64,000 bases of DNA from Mycolicibacterium sp. CR10. GTDB taxonomy: Bacteria > Actinomycetota > Actinomycetes > Mycobacteriales > Mycobacteriaceae. Under the pieces are notes generated by a model. That model did no database searches. It was not told where the DNA came from and saw nothing but the letters and a program-made list of their open reading frames with translations. Location of the stretch: the NCBI RefSeq assembly GCF_005222675.1, contig NZ_STGE01000002.1, forward strand, positions 105,915-169,914, given 5' to 3'. This document shows positions 54,204 to 62,215 of the stretch, in pieces; position 1 is the stretch's first letter; each line of letters opens with the position of its first letter. The position numbers were made by a program, and so were the translations under genes.

Positions 54204-55064
54204 GTGCCGCAAGATCTGATCGGTTTGGCGTTCGCCGCCGGCATGGTGGCAGCGCTGAATCCGTGTGGCTTCGCGATGCTGCCCGCCTACCTCGCATTGG
54301 TGGTCAGGGGCACCGGAAGCAGTGCGACGGCCGCGGTCGGACGCGCCGTGGCGGCGACTGCGGCGATGACGCTCGGCTTCCTCGTGGTGTTCGGCGCCTT
54401 CGGGTTGCTGACCGTGTCGCTGGCATCCACGGTGCAGCGGTACGTCCCGTACGCCACCATCGTCATCGGCATTGCCCTTGTGGCGCTGGGTATCTGGCTG
54501 GTCAGCGGACGTGAGCTGACCGTACTGTTGCCGAACCGGTTGACGCGCGGCGCCTCGGGGTCGCCGACATCGAGGCTCGGTTCGATGTTCGGCTACGGCG
54601 TGGGCTACGCGGTCGCCTCGCTGACGTGCACCGTCGGTCCGTTTCTCGCGGTGACCGGCGCCGGTCTCAGCGGTGGCTCCCTCGCCGGCCGGGTGTGGAT
54701 CTACGCGGCCTACGCGGGAGGCTTCGCACTGGTGGTCGGCGCGCTGGCCATCGCGGTCGCGCTCGCGGGCTCTGCTCTGACCGATCGGATGCGGCGAATC
54801 CTGCCGTACGTCAACCGTATTGGTGGCGCCGTCCTGATCCTGGTGGGGCTATATGTCGCCTACTACGGCTACTACGAGGTCCAATTGTTCACTGCGGGAG
54901 GGGATCCCGCCGATCCGGTGATCGCGGGAGCGGGACGGCTCCAGGGCGCGATCGCCGGATGGGTCTATCAGCACGGGTACTGGCCGTGGCTCACCGTGCT
55001 CGCAGCATCGATCGCTGTGGCCTCGGTGTGGGCGTGGCGCGTTCGTCGCCGCAATAGGGTCTAG
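54204..55064 (+). CDS. CcdA-like thiol:disulfide membrane transporter
   Basis: 286 aa with six to seven helices and the redox-Cys motifs AALNPCGFAMLPAYL and VASLTCTVGPFLAV. CcdA/DsbD proteins move electrons across the membrane to an exported thioredoxin, here the adjacent DsbE-like protein. The pair resembles M. tuberculosis Rv2878c-Rv2877c. GTG start; TAG shares CTAG with the following GH16 gene. Confidence 0.9.
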   Translation: MPQDLIGLAFAAGMVAALNPCGFAMLPAYLALVVRGTGSSATAAVGRAVAATAAMTLGFLVVFGAFGLLTVSLASTVQRYVPYATIVIGIALVALGIWLVSGRELTVLLPNRLTRGASGSPTSRLGSMFGYGVGYAVASLTCTVGPFLAVTGAGLSGGSLAGRVWIYAAYAGGFALVVGALAIAVALAGSALTDRMRRILPYVNRIGGAVLILVGLYVAYYGYYEVQLFTAGGDPADPVIAGAGRLQGAIAGWVYQHGYWPWLTVLAASIAVASVWAWRVRRRNRV

Positions 55065-55948
55065 AAGACCCTGATCCAATCGACGCGCATCTCGGCCGGA
55101 TAGGTGCCTGCCGCAGGCTCGCGGCCACCCGAGCCGCCGACGGCGATGTTGAACACCGGCGCCAGCGTGTAGCCGGGGTCGTTGAACGGCCAGTCCGCGA
55201 TGGAGTTCGCCGGCACCTCGAAGTACGGCGCCATGCCCGGCGCGTAGTCCTTCCAGAAGTACAGGCCGGTCGGAAGCCACGTCATCCGCCAGGTGTGCCA
55301 CGCGTTGTCGATGGGGTGGCGGTGGGTGGCGAAGGAGGTGCCGTCCAGTCGGGCGTGCACGGTGGTGCCGGACGGCCAGTCGCGGTTCCCGTACCACTCG
55401 ACGAGGTCGATTTCGCCGCCGCGGACCGGGTTGTCGTTGATCAGCCAGAAGGCGGGCCAGGCGCCGTCGGTCAGACAGTCGAGCTTGACGCGCGCCTCCC
55501 AGGTGGTGCCCACACCGCCGCGCCAGTTGCCGACGATCTTGGCGCTGGCGTACTTCTCCTGGATGGTGGTGCCCTCGCCGCGGGTGGCGCGGATGACCAG
55601 GTTGCCGTTGCCGTCCTGGAACACGTGTTCCTGGTCGGTGACGTAGCGGCCCATGTTGAAGGGCTTGTCCCACTCGACCGGATTCTTGATGGTCTCGCGG
55701 GCCGGGACGATGAACCACCACGCCGGGTCGGGCGGCGCGCCGGCAGGGCCGTTGAACTCGTCCTGGAACAGGAACGCAGGAACGTCCGCGGCCGGTACCG
55801 GCGCCCCGGGCGCAGCCGGAAGAGGCGCCGGACCAGGGGGGATGTCACCGGGGACGGGTTGAGCATTGGCCGTGGCGGCGGGGAGCGCGGCGGCGGCCGC
55901 GCCCAGTCCGAGCAGGACCATCACATGGCGGCGATTCACGTCTGGCAC
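55061..55948 (-). CDS. Exported GH16 beta-glucanase, Rv0315-like
   Basis: 295 aa: signal with NRRHVMVLLGLGAAAAALP (twin-arginine-like), Pro-rich linker, then a GH16 laminarinase fold (FLFQDEFNGPAG, WEARVKLDCLTDGAWPAFW) and catalytic E179-D181-E184 in GGEIDLVEWYG. M. tuberculosis Rv0315 has the same length and architecture. TATGGT (55955-55960) is 6 nt before GTG, implying a leaderless mRNA. Substrate: beta-1,3-glucan, by family. Confidence 0.92.
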   Translation of the reverse strand: MPDVNRRHVMVLLGLGAAAAALPAATANAQPVPGDIPPGPAPLPAAPGAPVPAADVPAFLFQDEFNGPAGAPPDPAWWFIVPARETIKNPVEWDKPFNMGRYVTDQEHVFQDGNGNLVIRATRGEGTTIQEKYASAKIVGNWRGGVGTTWEARVKLDCLTDGAWPAFWLINDNPVRGGEIDLVEWYGNRDWPSGTTVHARLDGTSFATHRHPIDNAWHTWRMTWLPTGLYFWKDYAPGMAPYFEVPANSIADWPFNDPGYTLAPVFNIAVGGSGGREPAAGTYPAEMRVDWIRVF

Positions 55949-56027
55949 GGCAAAACCATAAATGATGCCGGCCCGGGGCGGCCGCATTTCCCGGTCATCT
56001 GGGGCGGCGACCGCCGTCGGTATTCGG

Positions 56028-58172
56028 TCAGACCGAGATCGTGGACTGCTCCGCCGCAGGTTGCCGGGTCCGGGTGATCCATCCCTTGACACCCTTGACC
56101 GACGCCCGGTCCAGCAGCTCCTGGTAGAAATCGTCCGAGACGGTGGGGCTCCGGGTGAGCAGGAACCCGCTGAGGCCGGTGGAATCGCTGACAATGGCCC
56201 ACTGGTACTCCGGGTCAGCGCCAGAGTCGAGGTCGACGATCCAGTAGTTGCCCGGGGGGCGGGCCGACGGGGGACCGAAGAACGTCACGTTGAGCCTGTT
56301 GTTCTCGGCGTTGACCGGCAGCGCGGAGCCGGTGATGGTCGACTCCGGCCCGTTGTTGAAGAAGTAGTTGCCGGAGTTCTCGACGGTGATCGAGCCGTCC
56401 TCGGGATCGAGGCCGTACACGGCCTTGGTGTTCACCAGCCCGATCGAGAAGAACTGCTTGACGCTGCCCACCTCGTACCAGGTGCCGAGGTACCTGGCGA
56501 CGTCCACGACCGGCGGGGGGGCGAGCACGACCGCGGCGGTGTCGCCCATGACGATGTACTGATCGGGGGCGCCGTAGATGCCGGTGCCGTCGGCGGGGCC
56601 CAGACCCTGGTACAGGTCGTTGATCCAGCCGGTGCTCAACGTGTAGGTGGCCGCCGTGTTGCCGGGCGGGGAGAAACTCGTCACCAACTGGGCGAAGAAG
56701 TCGATGAGCGGGCTGCTACCGAGGATCGCGTCGGCATGCGAGCCACCTGCCAGCGTCGCGCCGACGAACTGACCCGGGCGACCCGCCACCAGTTCCTTGG
56801 TGGTGGCGCCGTTGGAGTTGAAGGCCTGGGGCGGTGCCGCGACCTGGTAGACCGGGATGTCCAGGGTGTCCAAGCGTTCCAGGGAAGCGGTCATCGCACC
56901 GCTGAACGAGACCCCGTCGAACATCACGACGCCTCGCAGGCTGTCGTTGTTGAGGGGGTCGACGGCGTAGTACCCGCCGACGTTTGCGGCGAAGCCGCCA
57001 CCCGCCGACTGACCGGACAGGATGAAATTCTCCGGCAGCACCACGCCCTGATAGCCGGCGGCGAGCGCGCTGGCGTTCAGCGCCGCCCGATCGCCGAGGA
57101 ACATGGTCGCGACGGCCTCTTGCATCGGGACGCCGTTGATCCAGCAGCCGGAACACCGCAGCGACGGGAAGGACGGCAGGTTGGGTGCCACGACGATGCT
57201 GTTGGTCTGCTGCGAGAGCGTCTTGGCCAGCGCGGACAGGAACGATTTGTCGTTCAGGAAGCCGTGCTGCAGCCAGATCACGCCGGTCGCCGCCACCGAA
57301 CCGTCGGCCTGCGTCGGCAGGTACCAATCCGCGCGGGTCGTGTAACCGTTGGTGCCGATCGGGATCGTCAGCTGGGCACGGCCGGTCTGAACGCCGGTCA
57401 CCGTCGTGGAACCGACCGCGATCGCCGCGGCCTGAGCCGACGTCGTCGCCGCCGGGGCGGCGGGGGTGGTTGCGGCCCACGGAGCCAGAGCCGGGAACGC
57501 CGCCACCGCCTCCGGGCGTGCCGACCAACCGAGGGCCGACATCACGTTCAGCACCACGGTTGCGACCGGGCCCGGCGAACGCGGCTTGGTGGCGGCCTTG
57601 GCGTCGGTCTGGATCGTCGCGGTCTTGACCGGCGCTTCAGTGACCGCTACCGGTGTTTCAGCGGCTGTCGGGGCCACGGTCGGGCTGGCCACCTCCGGCG
57701 CAAGGACATCCAACTCCGTGACGGCCGGCGTCGACTCGCCCTGCTGCTCGGCAGTGTCGACTTCGGCGTCGACCGCGGTGTCCGGCGCATCGTCGTCGGA
57801 CACCTCGGTGAGAGTGCGGACGCCACTGTTGTCTGCGACGTCGCCCTTCAGAGTGAACACCCTGTTGTGCCTGGTACGCGACGTTGACGGCTCGGATTCG
57901 TCGGCTTCCGTCAGGTCTGCGTCGGTCTGTTTGACGGACGACGGAACCGTCGCCGGATCCGACGAATCGTCTGACGTCTTGTCGGTATCGGGGTTCCCCG
58001 TCGACGACTCGTCCGTTGCGGACGAGTCGTTGTCAGCGGAGCTGCTGGTCGAACCAGCATCGTCGGAAGAGGAGTCCGTGTCGGCGGCGGCGACGCCGTG
58101 TCCGGCGCCGAGCGACAGGCATGCACCAGCGCCCATGGCTCCTAGCCAGTAAACCCACCGTCTTGAGGTCAC
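56028..58172 (-). CDS. Exported alpha/beta-hydrolase fused to a lipocalin
   Basis: 714 aa. Signal peptide (1-30), acidic Ser/Asp/Thr-rich disordered region (31-245), an alpha/beta-hydrolase (about 260-545) with LQHGFLND oxyanion motif, nucleophile S389 in LSGQSAGGGFA, and a likely catalytic His479 in GGSHAD. The C-terminus (about 556-705) is a bacterial lipocalin (Blc-type): VARYLGTWYEVGSVKQFF, YWIVDLDSGADPEYQWAIVSD and TGLSGFLLTRSPT. The fusion would couple ester hydrolysis to binding of the freed lipid. GTG start with TAGAGT 6 nt upstream: leaderless. Confidence 0.88.
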   Translation of the reverse strand: MTSRRWVYWLGAMGAGACLSLGAGHGVAAADTDSSSDDAGSTSSSADNDSSATDESSTGNPDTDKTSDDSSDPATVPSSVKQTDADLTEADESEPSTSRTRHNRVFTLKGDVADNSGVRTLTEVSDDDAPDTAVDAEVDTAEQQGESTPAVTELDVLAPEVASPTVAPTAAETPVAVTEAPVKTATIQTDAKAATKPRSPGPVATVVLNVMSALGWSARPEAVAAFPALAPWAATTPAAPAATTSAQAAAIAVGSTTVTGVQTGRAQLTIPIGTNGYTTRADWYLPTQADGSVAATGVIWLQHGFLNDKSFLSALAKTLSQQTNSIVVAPNLPSFPSLRCSGCWINGVPMQEAVATMFLGDRAALNASALAAGYQGVVLPENFILSGQSAGGGFAANVGGYYAVDPLNNDSLRGVVMFDGVSFSGAMTASLERLDTLDIPVYQVAAPPQAFNSNGATTKELVAGRPGQFVGATLAGGSHADAILGSSPLIDFFAQLVTSFSPPGNTAATYTLSTGWINDLYQGLGPADGTGIYGAPDQYIVMGDTAAVVLAPPPVVDVARYLGTWYEVGSVKQFFSIGLVNTKAVYGLDPEDGSITVENSGNYFFNNGPESTITGSALPVNAENNRLNVTFFGPPSARPPGNYWIVDLDSGADPEYQWAIVSDSTGLSGFLLTRSPTVSDDFYQELLDRASVKGVKGWITRTRQPAAEQSTISV

Positions 58173-58300
58173 GGCCGGACTCTAGCTGAGGTTTGCCAGA
58201 ATCCAGAAATAAATTGTCATTGACGTCAGCGAGACGTCATTTCGGCTCGTCAATCGTTCGTTCGACGATTCCGTCGTCCGTGCGCTGCGATGCTGGCTCC

Positions 58301-59167
58301 ATGACTCACCTCGGCGGTGACGATCATGTCGTCCGCCTACGGGACGGGCGATCGCTGGGTTTCGCCCAGTACGGGTGCGCCGACGGAGTGGTTGTCGTCA
58401 ATGCGCACGGCGGCCTGGTCGGTCGGCTCGATGTCAGTGCCGCCCGAGCTGTCGCCGATCAGGTCGGAATACGGCTGATCTCTCCCGATCGGCCGGGGAT
58501 CGGACTGTCCGATCGGCTGCCGGGGCGCACGTTGCTGGATTGGGCCGACGACATCGTGGAGCTCGTAGACCACCTTGGTGTCGATCGGTTCTCCGCGATG
58601 GGGTGGTCGATGGGCGGTCAATATGCCGCGGCGCTCGGTTACGCGATGCCGTCGCGGGTGCGGCGTGTCGCGATAGTCGCGGGCGCCCTGCCCCTGACCG
58701 AATCGGGGGTATTTGCGCAGTTACCCCTGTTCGATCGCGCGTACACCCGGCTGTCGCAGCGGGCGCCGTGGGTTGCGCGGCAGTGCTTTCGGACGATGGC
58801 GTTGATGGCGCACTCAGCTCCGACACTCAACGGTCGACTGGCCGCATGGGGCCTGGGCGGGGCGGACGCGGGGGTGCTGCGAGCAGAGGGCGTCGACACC
58901 TTCTCCGCTATCTCGTACGAGGGACTGCGGCGCGCTTCCGGCGTCATCGACGACTACCGGGCTTGGGCGCTGCCGTGGGGGTTCGCGCCCGAGGACATCG
59001 AGGTGCCGGTCGACATCTGGTCGGGAACCGAAGACCCGCTCGTGCCCTCGTCCTGGGGCGACGAACTGGCGCAGCGGATCCCGAATGCGACTCACTACCG
59101 TCGTCCGGGTGGTCATTTCGTGGCCCACCTTCACTTCGCTGAACTCCTCGAGACGCTCACCCGATGA
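58301..59167 (+). CDS. Alpha/beta-hydrolase
   Basis: 288 aa: VVNAHGGLVGRLD near the oxyanion site, SPDRPGIGLSD, nucleophile Ser in AMGWSMGGQYAAALG, Asp in WSGTEDPLVPSSW and His in RPGGHFVAHLHF. No signal peptide. Divergent from the lipocalin fusion and convergent with lpqL. Substrate unknown. Confidence 0.9.
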   Translation: MTHLGGDDHVVRLRDGRSLGFAQYGCADGVVVVNAHGGLVGRLDVSAARAVADQVGIRLISPDRPGIGLSDRLPGRTLLDWADDIVELVDHLGVDRFSAMGWSMGGQYAAALGYAMPSRVRRVAIVAGALPLTESGVFAQLPLFDRAYTRLSQRAPWVARQCFRTMALMAHSAPTLNGRLAAWGLGGADAGVLRAEGVDTFSAISYEGLRRASGVIDDYRAWALPWGFAPEDIEVPVDIWSGTEDPLVPSSWGDELAQRIPNATHYRRPGGHFVAHLHFAELLETLTR

Positions 59168-59178
59168 CGTTCCGCGCG

Positions 59179-60666
59179 TTACTCGTCGGGCAGTAGATGG
59201 CGGGTGCGGTCCTCGCGTGCCGGCACGCCGTTACGCCCGCCCTCGTCCTGGGCGTAGAGGCCTACGACGTGCCCGATGACGCCGCCGTTGAGCGCCAGTG
59301 CGTCGCGGTTGACGTTCTCGATCGTGTCGGCGGCGGAGTGGTAGTTGGGGTCGCACGGCTCATCGGCGATGCCGCCCCACAGCGTCACCTGCTCCGGTGT
59401 CTTGATCTCGTCGGCACCGGTGTCGAAGTTACCGGCCGGGATGCCGGCGAGGGAGAAGCTGTCGTAGTCGCTGCGGCCGTCGAACGGCAGGTCCTGCGAC
59501 GTCTTGCCCGCGCTTTCGATGGTGTCGACCAGGGTTCGCTCGACGCCCGGCGAGCCTTCGGGAATCAGCAGGTCGTAATCGAGTTCAGGGTCCGGCGGCA
59601 GCGACTGATCGGCATCGGAGGTGAAGTAGCACGTGTTTGGGGAGGCCATCATGTCGAAATTCAGATACAGCGCAATGTCTTTCAGGGCTTCGATGTCCAG
59701 CGACTGGACGTAGGCGTGCGACCCGAGCAGACCTTCCTCCTCCCCTCCCCAGAATCCGAACCGCACCGCATTAGTCACCTCGGGTGACGGACCCATCTGC
59801 AGCGCCGTCTCCAACACCGTCGCCACACCCGTGCCGTTGTCGTTGATGCCCGGCCCCTGTCGGACGCTGTCAAGGTGGGCGCCGACCATGACGACGTTGT
59901 CCGTGGCCCCGGTTTTCGTCTGGGCGATGACGTTGCGGGTCGTCACCTGGTCGACGGAGGTGTCGGCGACGACGGTCGCCGTCCCGGTCTGCGATCGCAA
60001 TCGGGCGCCGTCGGCCTTGGTGACACTCAGAACCGGGATCGTGATCGCATCTTCCTCACTCATGCCGCCGCTGAAAGCTTCCTCCTCCACGTCGTTGGCG
60101 ACGACGAGTGCGACGGCACCGCGTTCGGTCGCGGCGACGGCCTTCTCGAACAGGAAGCAGGCTCCCCTGTCGACCAGCACCACGGCACCGGCGACGTCGA
60201 GGCCGTCATAGTCCGATGCGGTGCATCCCGGGTCGTCGTCCGCGGGGGCCGCGACGAATCGTCCGGTTGCTCCCTGCGCGGGACTGGCGCCGCTGAAGTC
60301 GATGACGTGAGCCTCGACCGGTTTGCCGTTCACGCTCAGCGACTCGTTGCCGACATTGAAGAGCCCCATCGTGAACTCGGGAGTCTCGACGTCGAACCCT
60401 TTGTCGCGCAACGTCTCGGCAACGTAGTCGACACTGGCGTCGTAGCCGGGGGAACCGGCGACGCGGGTGCCGCCGTTGGTGTCGGCGATCTCCTGGAGTT
60501 TCTGAAGATGCGCCATCGTTGCGTCGACAGTGACCTTCGACTGGAGTTCTTCGGCGTAGTCGGCGGCCTTGTTCGCCGGTGTGGCTTCCTGATCGCGTGT
60601 GCAGCCGGCGGTCACCAAGGCCACGACTGCGCACACCACGATCGCCCGTCGTCCCCCGTTGATCAT
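59179..60666 (-). CDS. lpqL: Lipoprotein M28 aminopeptidase LpqL
   Basis: 495 aa: lipobox LVTAGC (Cys22), a PA domain (about 125-250, VVLVDRGACFLFEKAVAATERGAVALVV) and an M28 zinc peptidase with ligands in VGAHLDSV, INDNGTGVA, GGEEEGLLGS, NFDMMASPN and NYHSAADTI. M. tuberculosis LpqL (Rv0418) has this architecture. TACAGT (60673-60678) is 6 nt upstream of ATG 60666, implying a leaderless mRNA. Confidence 0.93.
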   Translation of the reverse strand: MINGGRRAIVVCAVVALVTAGCTRDQEATPANKAADYAEELQSKVTVDATMAHLQKLQEIADTNGGTRVAGSPGYDASVDYVAETLRDKGFDVETPEFTMGLFNVGNESLSVNGKPVEAHVIDFSGASPAQGATGRFVAAPADDDPGCTASDYDGLDVAGAVVLVDRGACFLFEKAVAATERGAVALVVANDVEEEAFSGGMSEEDAITIPVLSVTKADGARLRSQTGTATVVADTSVDQVTTRNVIAQTKTGATDNVVMVGAHLDSVRQGPGINDNGTGVATVLETALQMGPSPEVTNAVRFGFWGGEEEGLLGSHAYVQSLDIEALKDIALYLNFDMMASPNTCYFTSDADQSLPPDPELDYDLLIPEGSPGVERTLVDTIESAGKTSQDLPFDGRSDYDSFSLAGIPAGNFDTGADEIKTPEQVTLWGGIADEPCDPNYHSAADTIENVNRDALALNGGVIGHVVGLYAQDEGGRNGVPAREDRTRHLLPDE

Positions 60667-60905
60667 GATCGGACTGTAGGCCGCGCTGTGTTGAAACGCA
60701 CACATTCTGATTGGTGGCAGATCGACAACCCATCGGCGCGCATCGGAAGGCCACGAGCCGTTGCGTCACCGGTGAAACCACAACCTCACACGCGCCCGAC
60801 GGAACTGTGAGCAGGCGGCAACAAAGGCGAATACGACTCTTTGCGAATCGGCAATACGCAGTGGGAAACCTCCGGGCAGTCCTCTCTCCCCTCGGAAGGT
60901 TCCTC

Positions 60906-61769
60906 ATGTCCTATGTCAGTCCGCCTGATTTCGTCGGCAAGATGATCGATGCCGGCGAGTCGAAGGCAATGATGTCCACTCGCGACACCCTCATCCGCGC
61001 GTTCATGGCCGGGGCGATTCTCGCCCTCGCCGCGGCGTTCGCCGTCACGATCACGGTGCAGACCGGCAACGCCCTGGCCGGAGCGGTGTTGTTCCCCGTC
61101 GGCTTCTGTCTGCTCTACCTGCTGGGCTTCGACCTACTCACCGGCGTCTTCACGTTGGTGCCACTGGCGCTGTTGGACAAACGTCGCGGTGTGACGGTGC
61201 GTGCGGTGCTGCGCAACTGGGGATGGGTGTTCCTGGGTAACTTCCTCGGCGCCTTCGTGGTGGCGGTGATGATGGCGGTGGTGTTCACCTACGGCTTCAG
61301 CGTCGACCCCAACGAGATCGGCCGCCAACTCGGCCAGATCGGCGAGAGCCGAACCGTAGGTTATGCCGAACACGGCGCCGCCGGGATGCTGACGCTGTTC
61401 GTCCGAGGGGTGCTGTGCAACTGGATGGTGTCCACCGGAGTCGTTGCCGCCATGATGTCAACCAGCGTGTCGGGCAAGGTCATCGCAATGTGGATGCCGA
61501 TCATGCTGTTCTTTTACATGGGCTTCGAGCACTCGATCGTCAACATGTTCCTGTTCCCGTCGGGGTTGATGCTCGGCGGCGACTTCACCATCACCGACTA
61601 TCTGTTCTGGAACGAGATTCCCACCGTCATCGGCAATCTGGTGGGCGGCCTCGCATTCGTCGGGTTGACCCTCTTCGCCACGCACGCCCGCACGGGTGCC
61701 GCGCGCACGATCGACGCGCCGCTGCCGGAGCGGCCGCTGGCGACCGCCGGAAACGGGGTGGCCAAGTGA
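60906..61769 (+). CDS. Formate/nitrite transporter (FNT) family channel
   Basis: 287 aa, six helices: AFMAGAILALAAAFAVTITVQ, LFPVGFCLLYLLGFDLLTG, GNFLGAFVVAVMMAVVFTYG, VLCNWMVSTGVVAAMMSTSVSGKVIAMWMPIMLFF, the family motif GFEHSIVNMFLFP and NLVGGLAFVGLTLF. FNT proteins pass formate, nitrite or other small monovalent anions. Fused by overlap (GTGA) to cyanase, so cyanate or formate is the likely cargo. GGAAGG precedes ATG. Confidence 0.93.
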   Translation: MSYVSPPDFVGKMIDAGESKAMMSTRDTLIRAFMAGAILALAAAFAVTITVQTGNALAGAVLFPVGFCLLYLLGFDLLTGVFTLVPLALLDKRRGVTVRAVLRNWGWVFLGNFLGAFVVAVMMAVVFTYGFSVDPNEIGRQLGQIGESRTVGYAEHGAAGMLTLFVRGVLCNWMVSTGVVAAMMSTSVSGKVIAMWMPIMLFFYMGFEHSIVNMFLFPSGLMLGGDFTITDYLFWNEIPTVIGNLVGGLAFVGLTLFATHARTGAARTIDAPLPERPLATAGNGVAK

Positions 61770-62215
61770 CCCCGATCATGCCGAAAAGCGAAGCAGCCGA
61801 GCTGATCACGGCGGCCCGAATTCGCAAGAAAGTCAGCTGGGACGATCTCGCGAAGGAGGTCGACGCGCCGTTGGTCTGGTGTGTCTCCGCCCTGCTCGGC
61901 CAGCATCCGATGACCGCGGCTCAGGCCGAACGGGCCTGCAGCATGCTCGAACTCGATTCTGCGGTGGCCGAAAGCCTGCAGCGACAACCCTCGCGGGGTA
62001 TCGATCCGGCACTGATGTCCGACCCGACCATCTACCGGTTTCATGAGGCGCTGGCGGTGTACAGTCCCGCGCTCAAGGAACTCCTGCACGAAGAATTCGG
62101 TGACGGCATCATGAGCGCCATCAACTTCAAGGTCGACTTCGCCCGTCGCGAGCACCCCGACGGGGACCGCGTGGTCATCACGTTCGACGGCAAGTTCCTG
62201 GATTACCGATGGTGA
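61766..62215 (+). CDS. cynS: Cyanate hydratase (cyanase)
   Basis: 149 aa. N-terminal helical DNA-binding-like domain (EAAELITAARIRKKVSWDDLAKEV) and a C-terminal catalytic domain DPTIYRFHEALAVY...FGDGIMSAINFKVD with R91, E94 and S117 matching E. coli R96, E99 and S122. Converts cyanate plus bicarbonate to ammonia and CO2. Overlaps its neighbours at both ends (GTGA upstream, 7 bp downstream), so the three genes form a tight operon. Confidence 0.95.
   Translation: MTPIMPKSEAAELITAARIRKKVSWDDLAKEVDAPLVWCVSALLGQHPMTAAQAERACSMLELDSAVAESLQRQPSRGIDPALMSDPTIYRFHEALAVYSPALKELLHEEFGDGIMSAINFKVDFARREHPDGDRVVITFDGKFLDYRW

Noticed and set aside
55962..57887. A 641-codon open frame on the plus strand opposite the hydrolase-lipocalin gene.
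   Set aside because: Composition is Arg/His/Gly-rich without motifs; it mirrors the GC3 of the real minus-strand gene, which has signal peptide, nucleophile and lipocalin motifs.
60706..60905. A possible GlnR box (GTCAC...GAAAC) upstream of the cyanase operon.
   Set aside because: The half-sites are separated by 4 bp rather than 6, and no second copy is seen.
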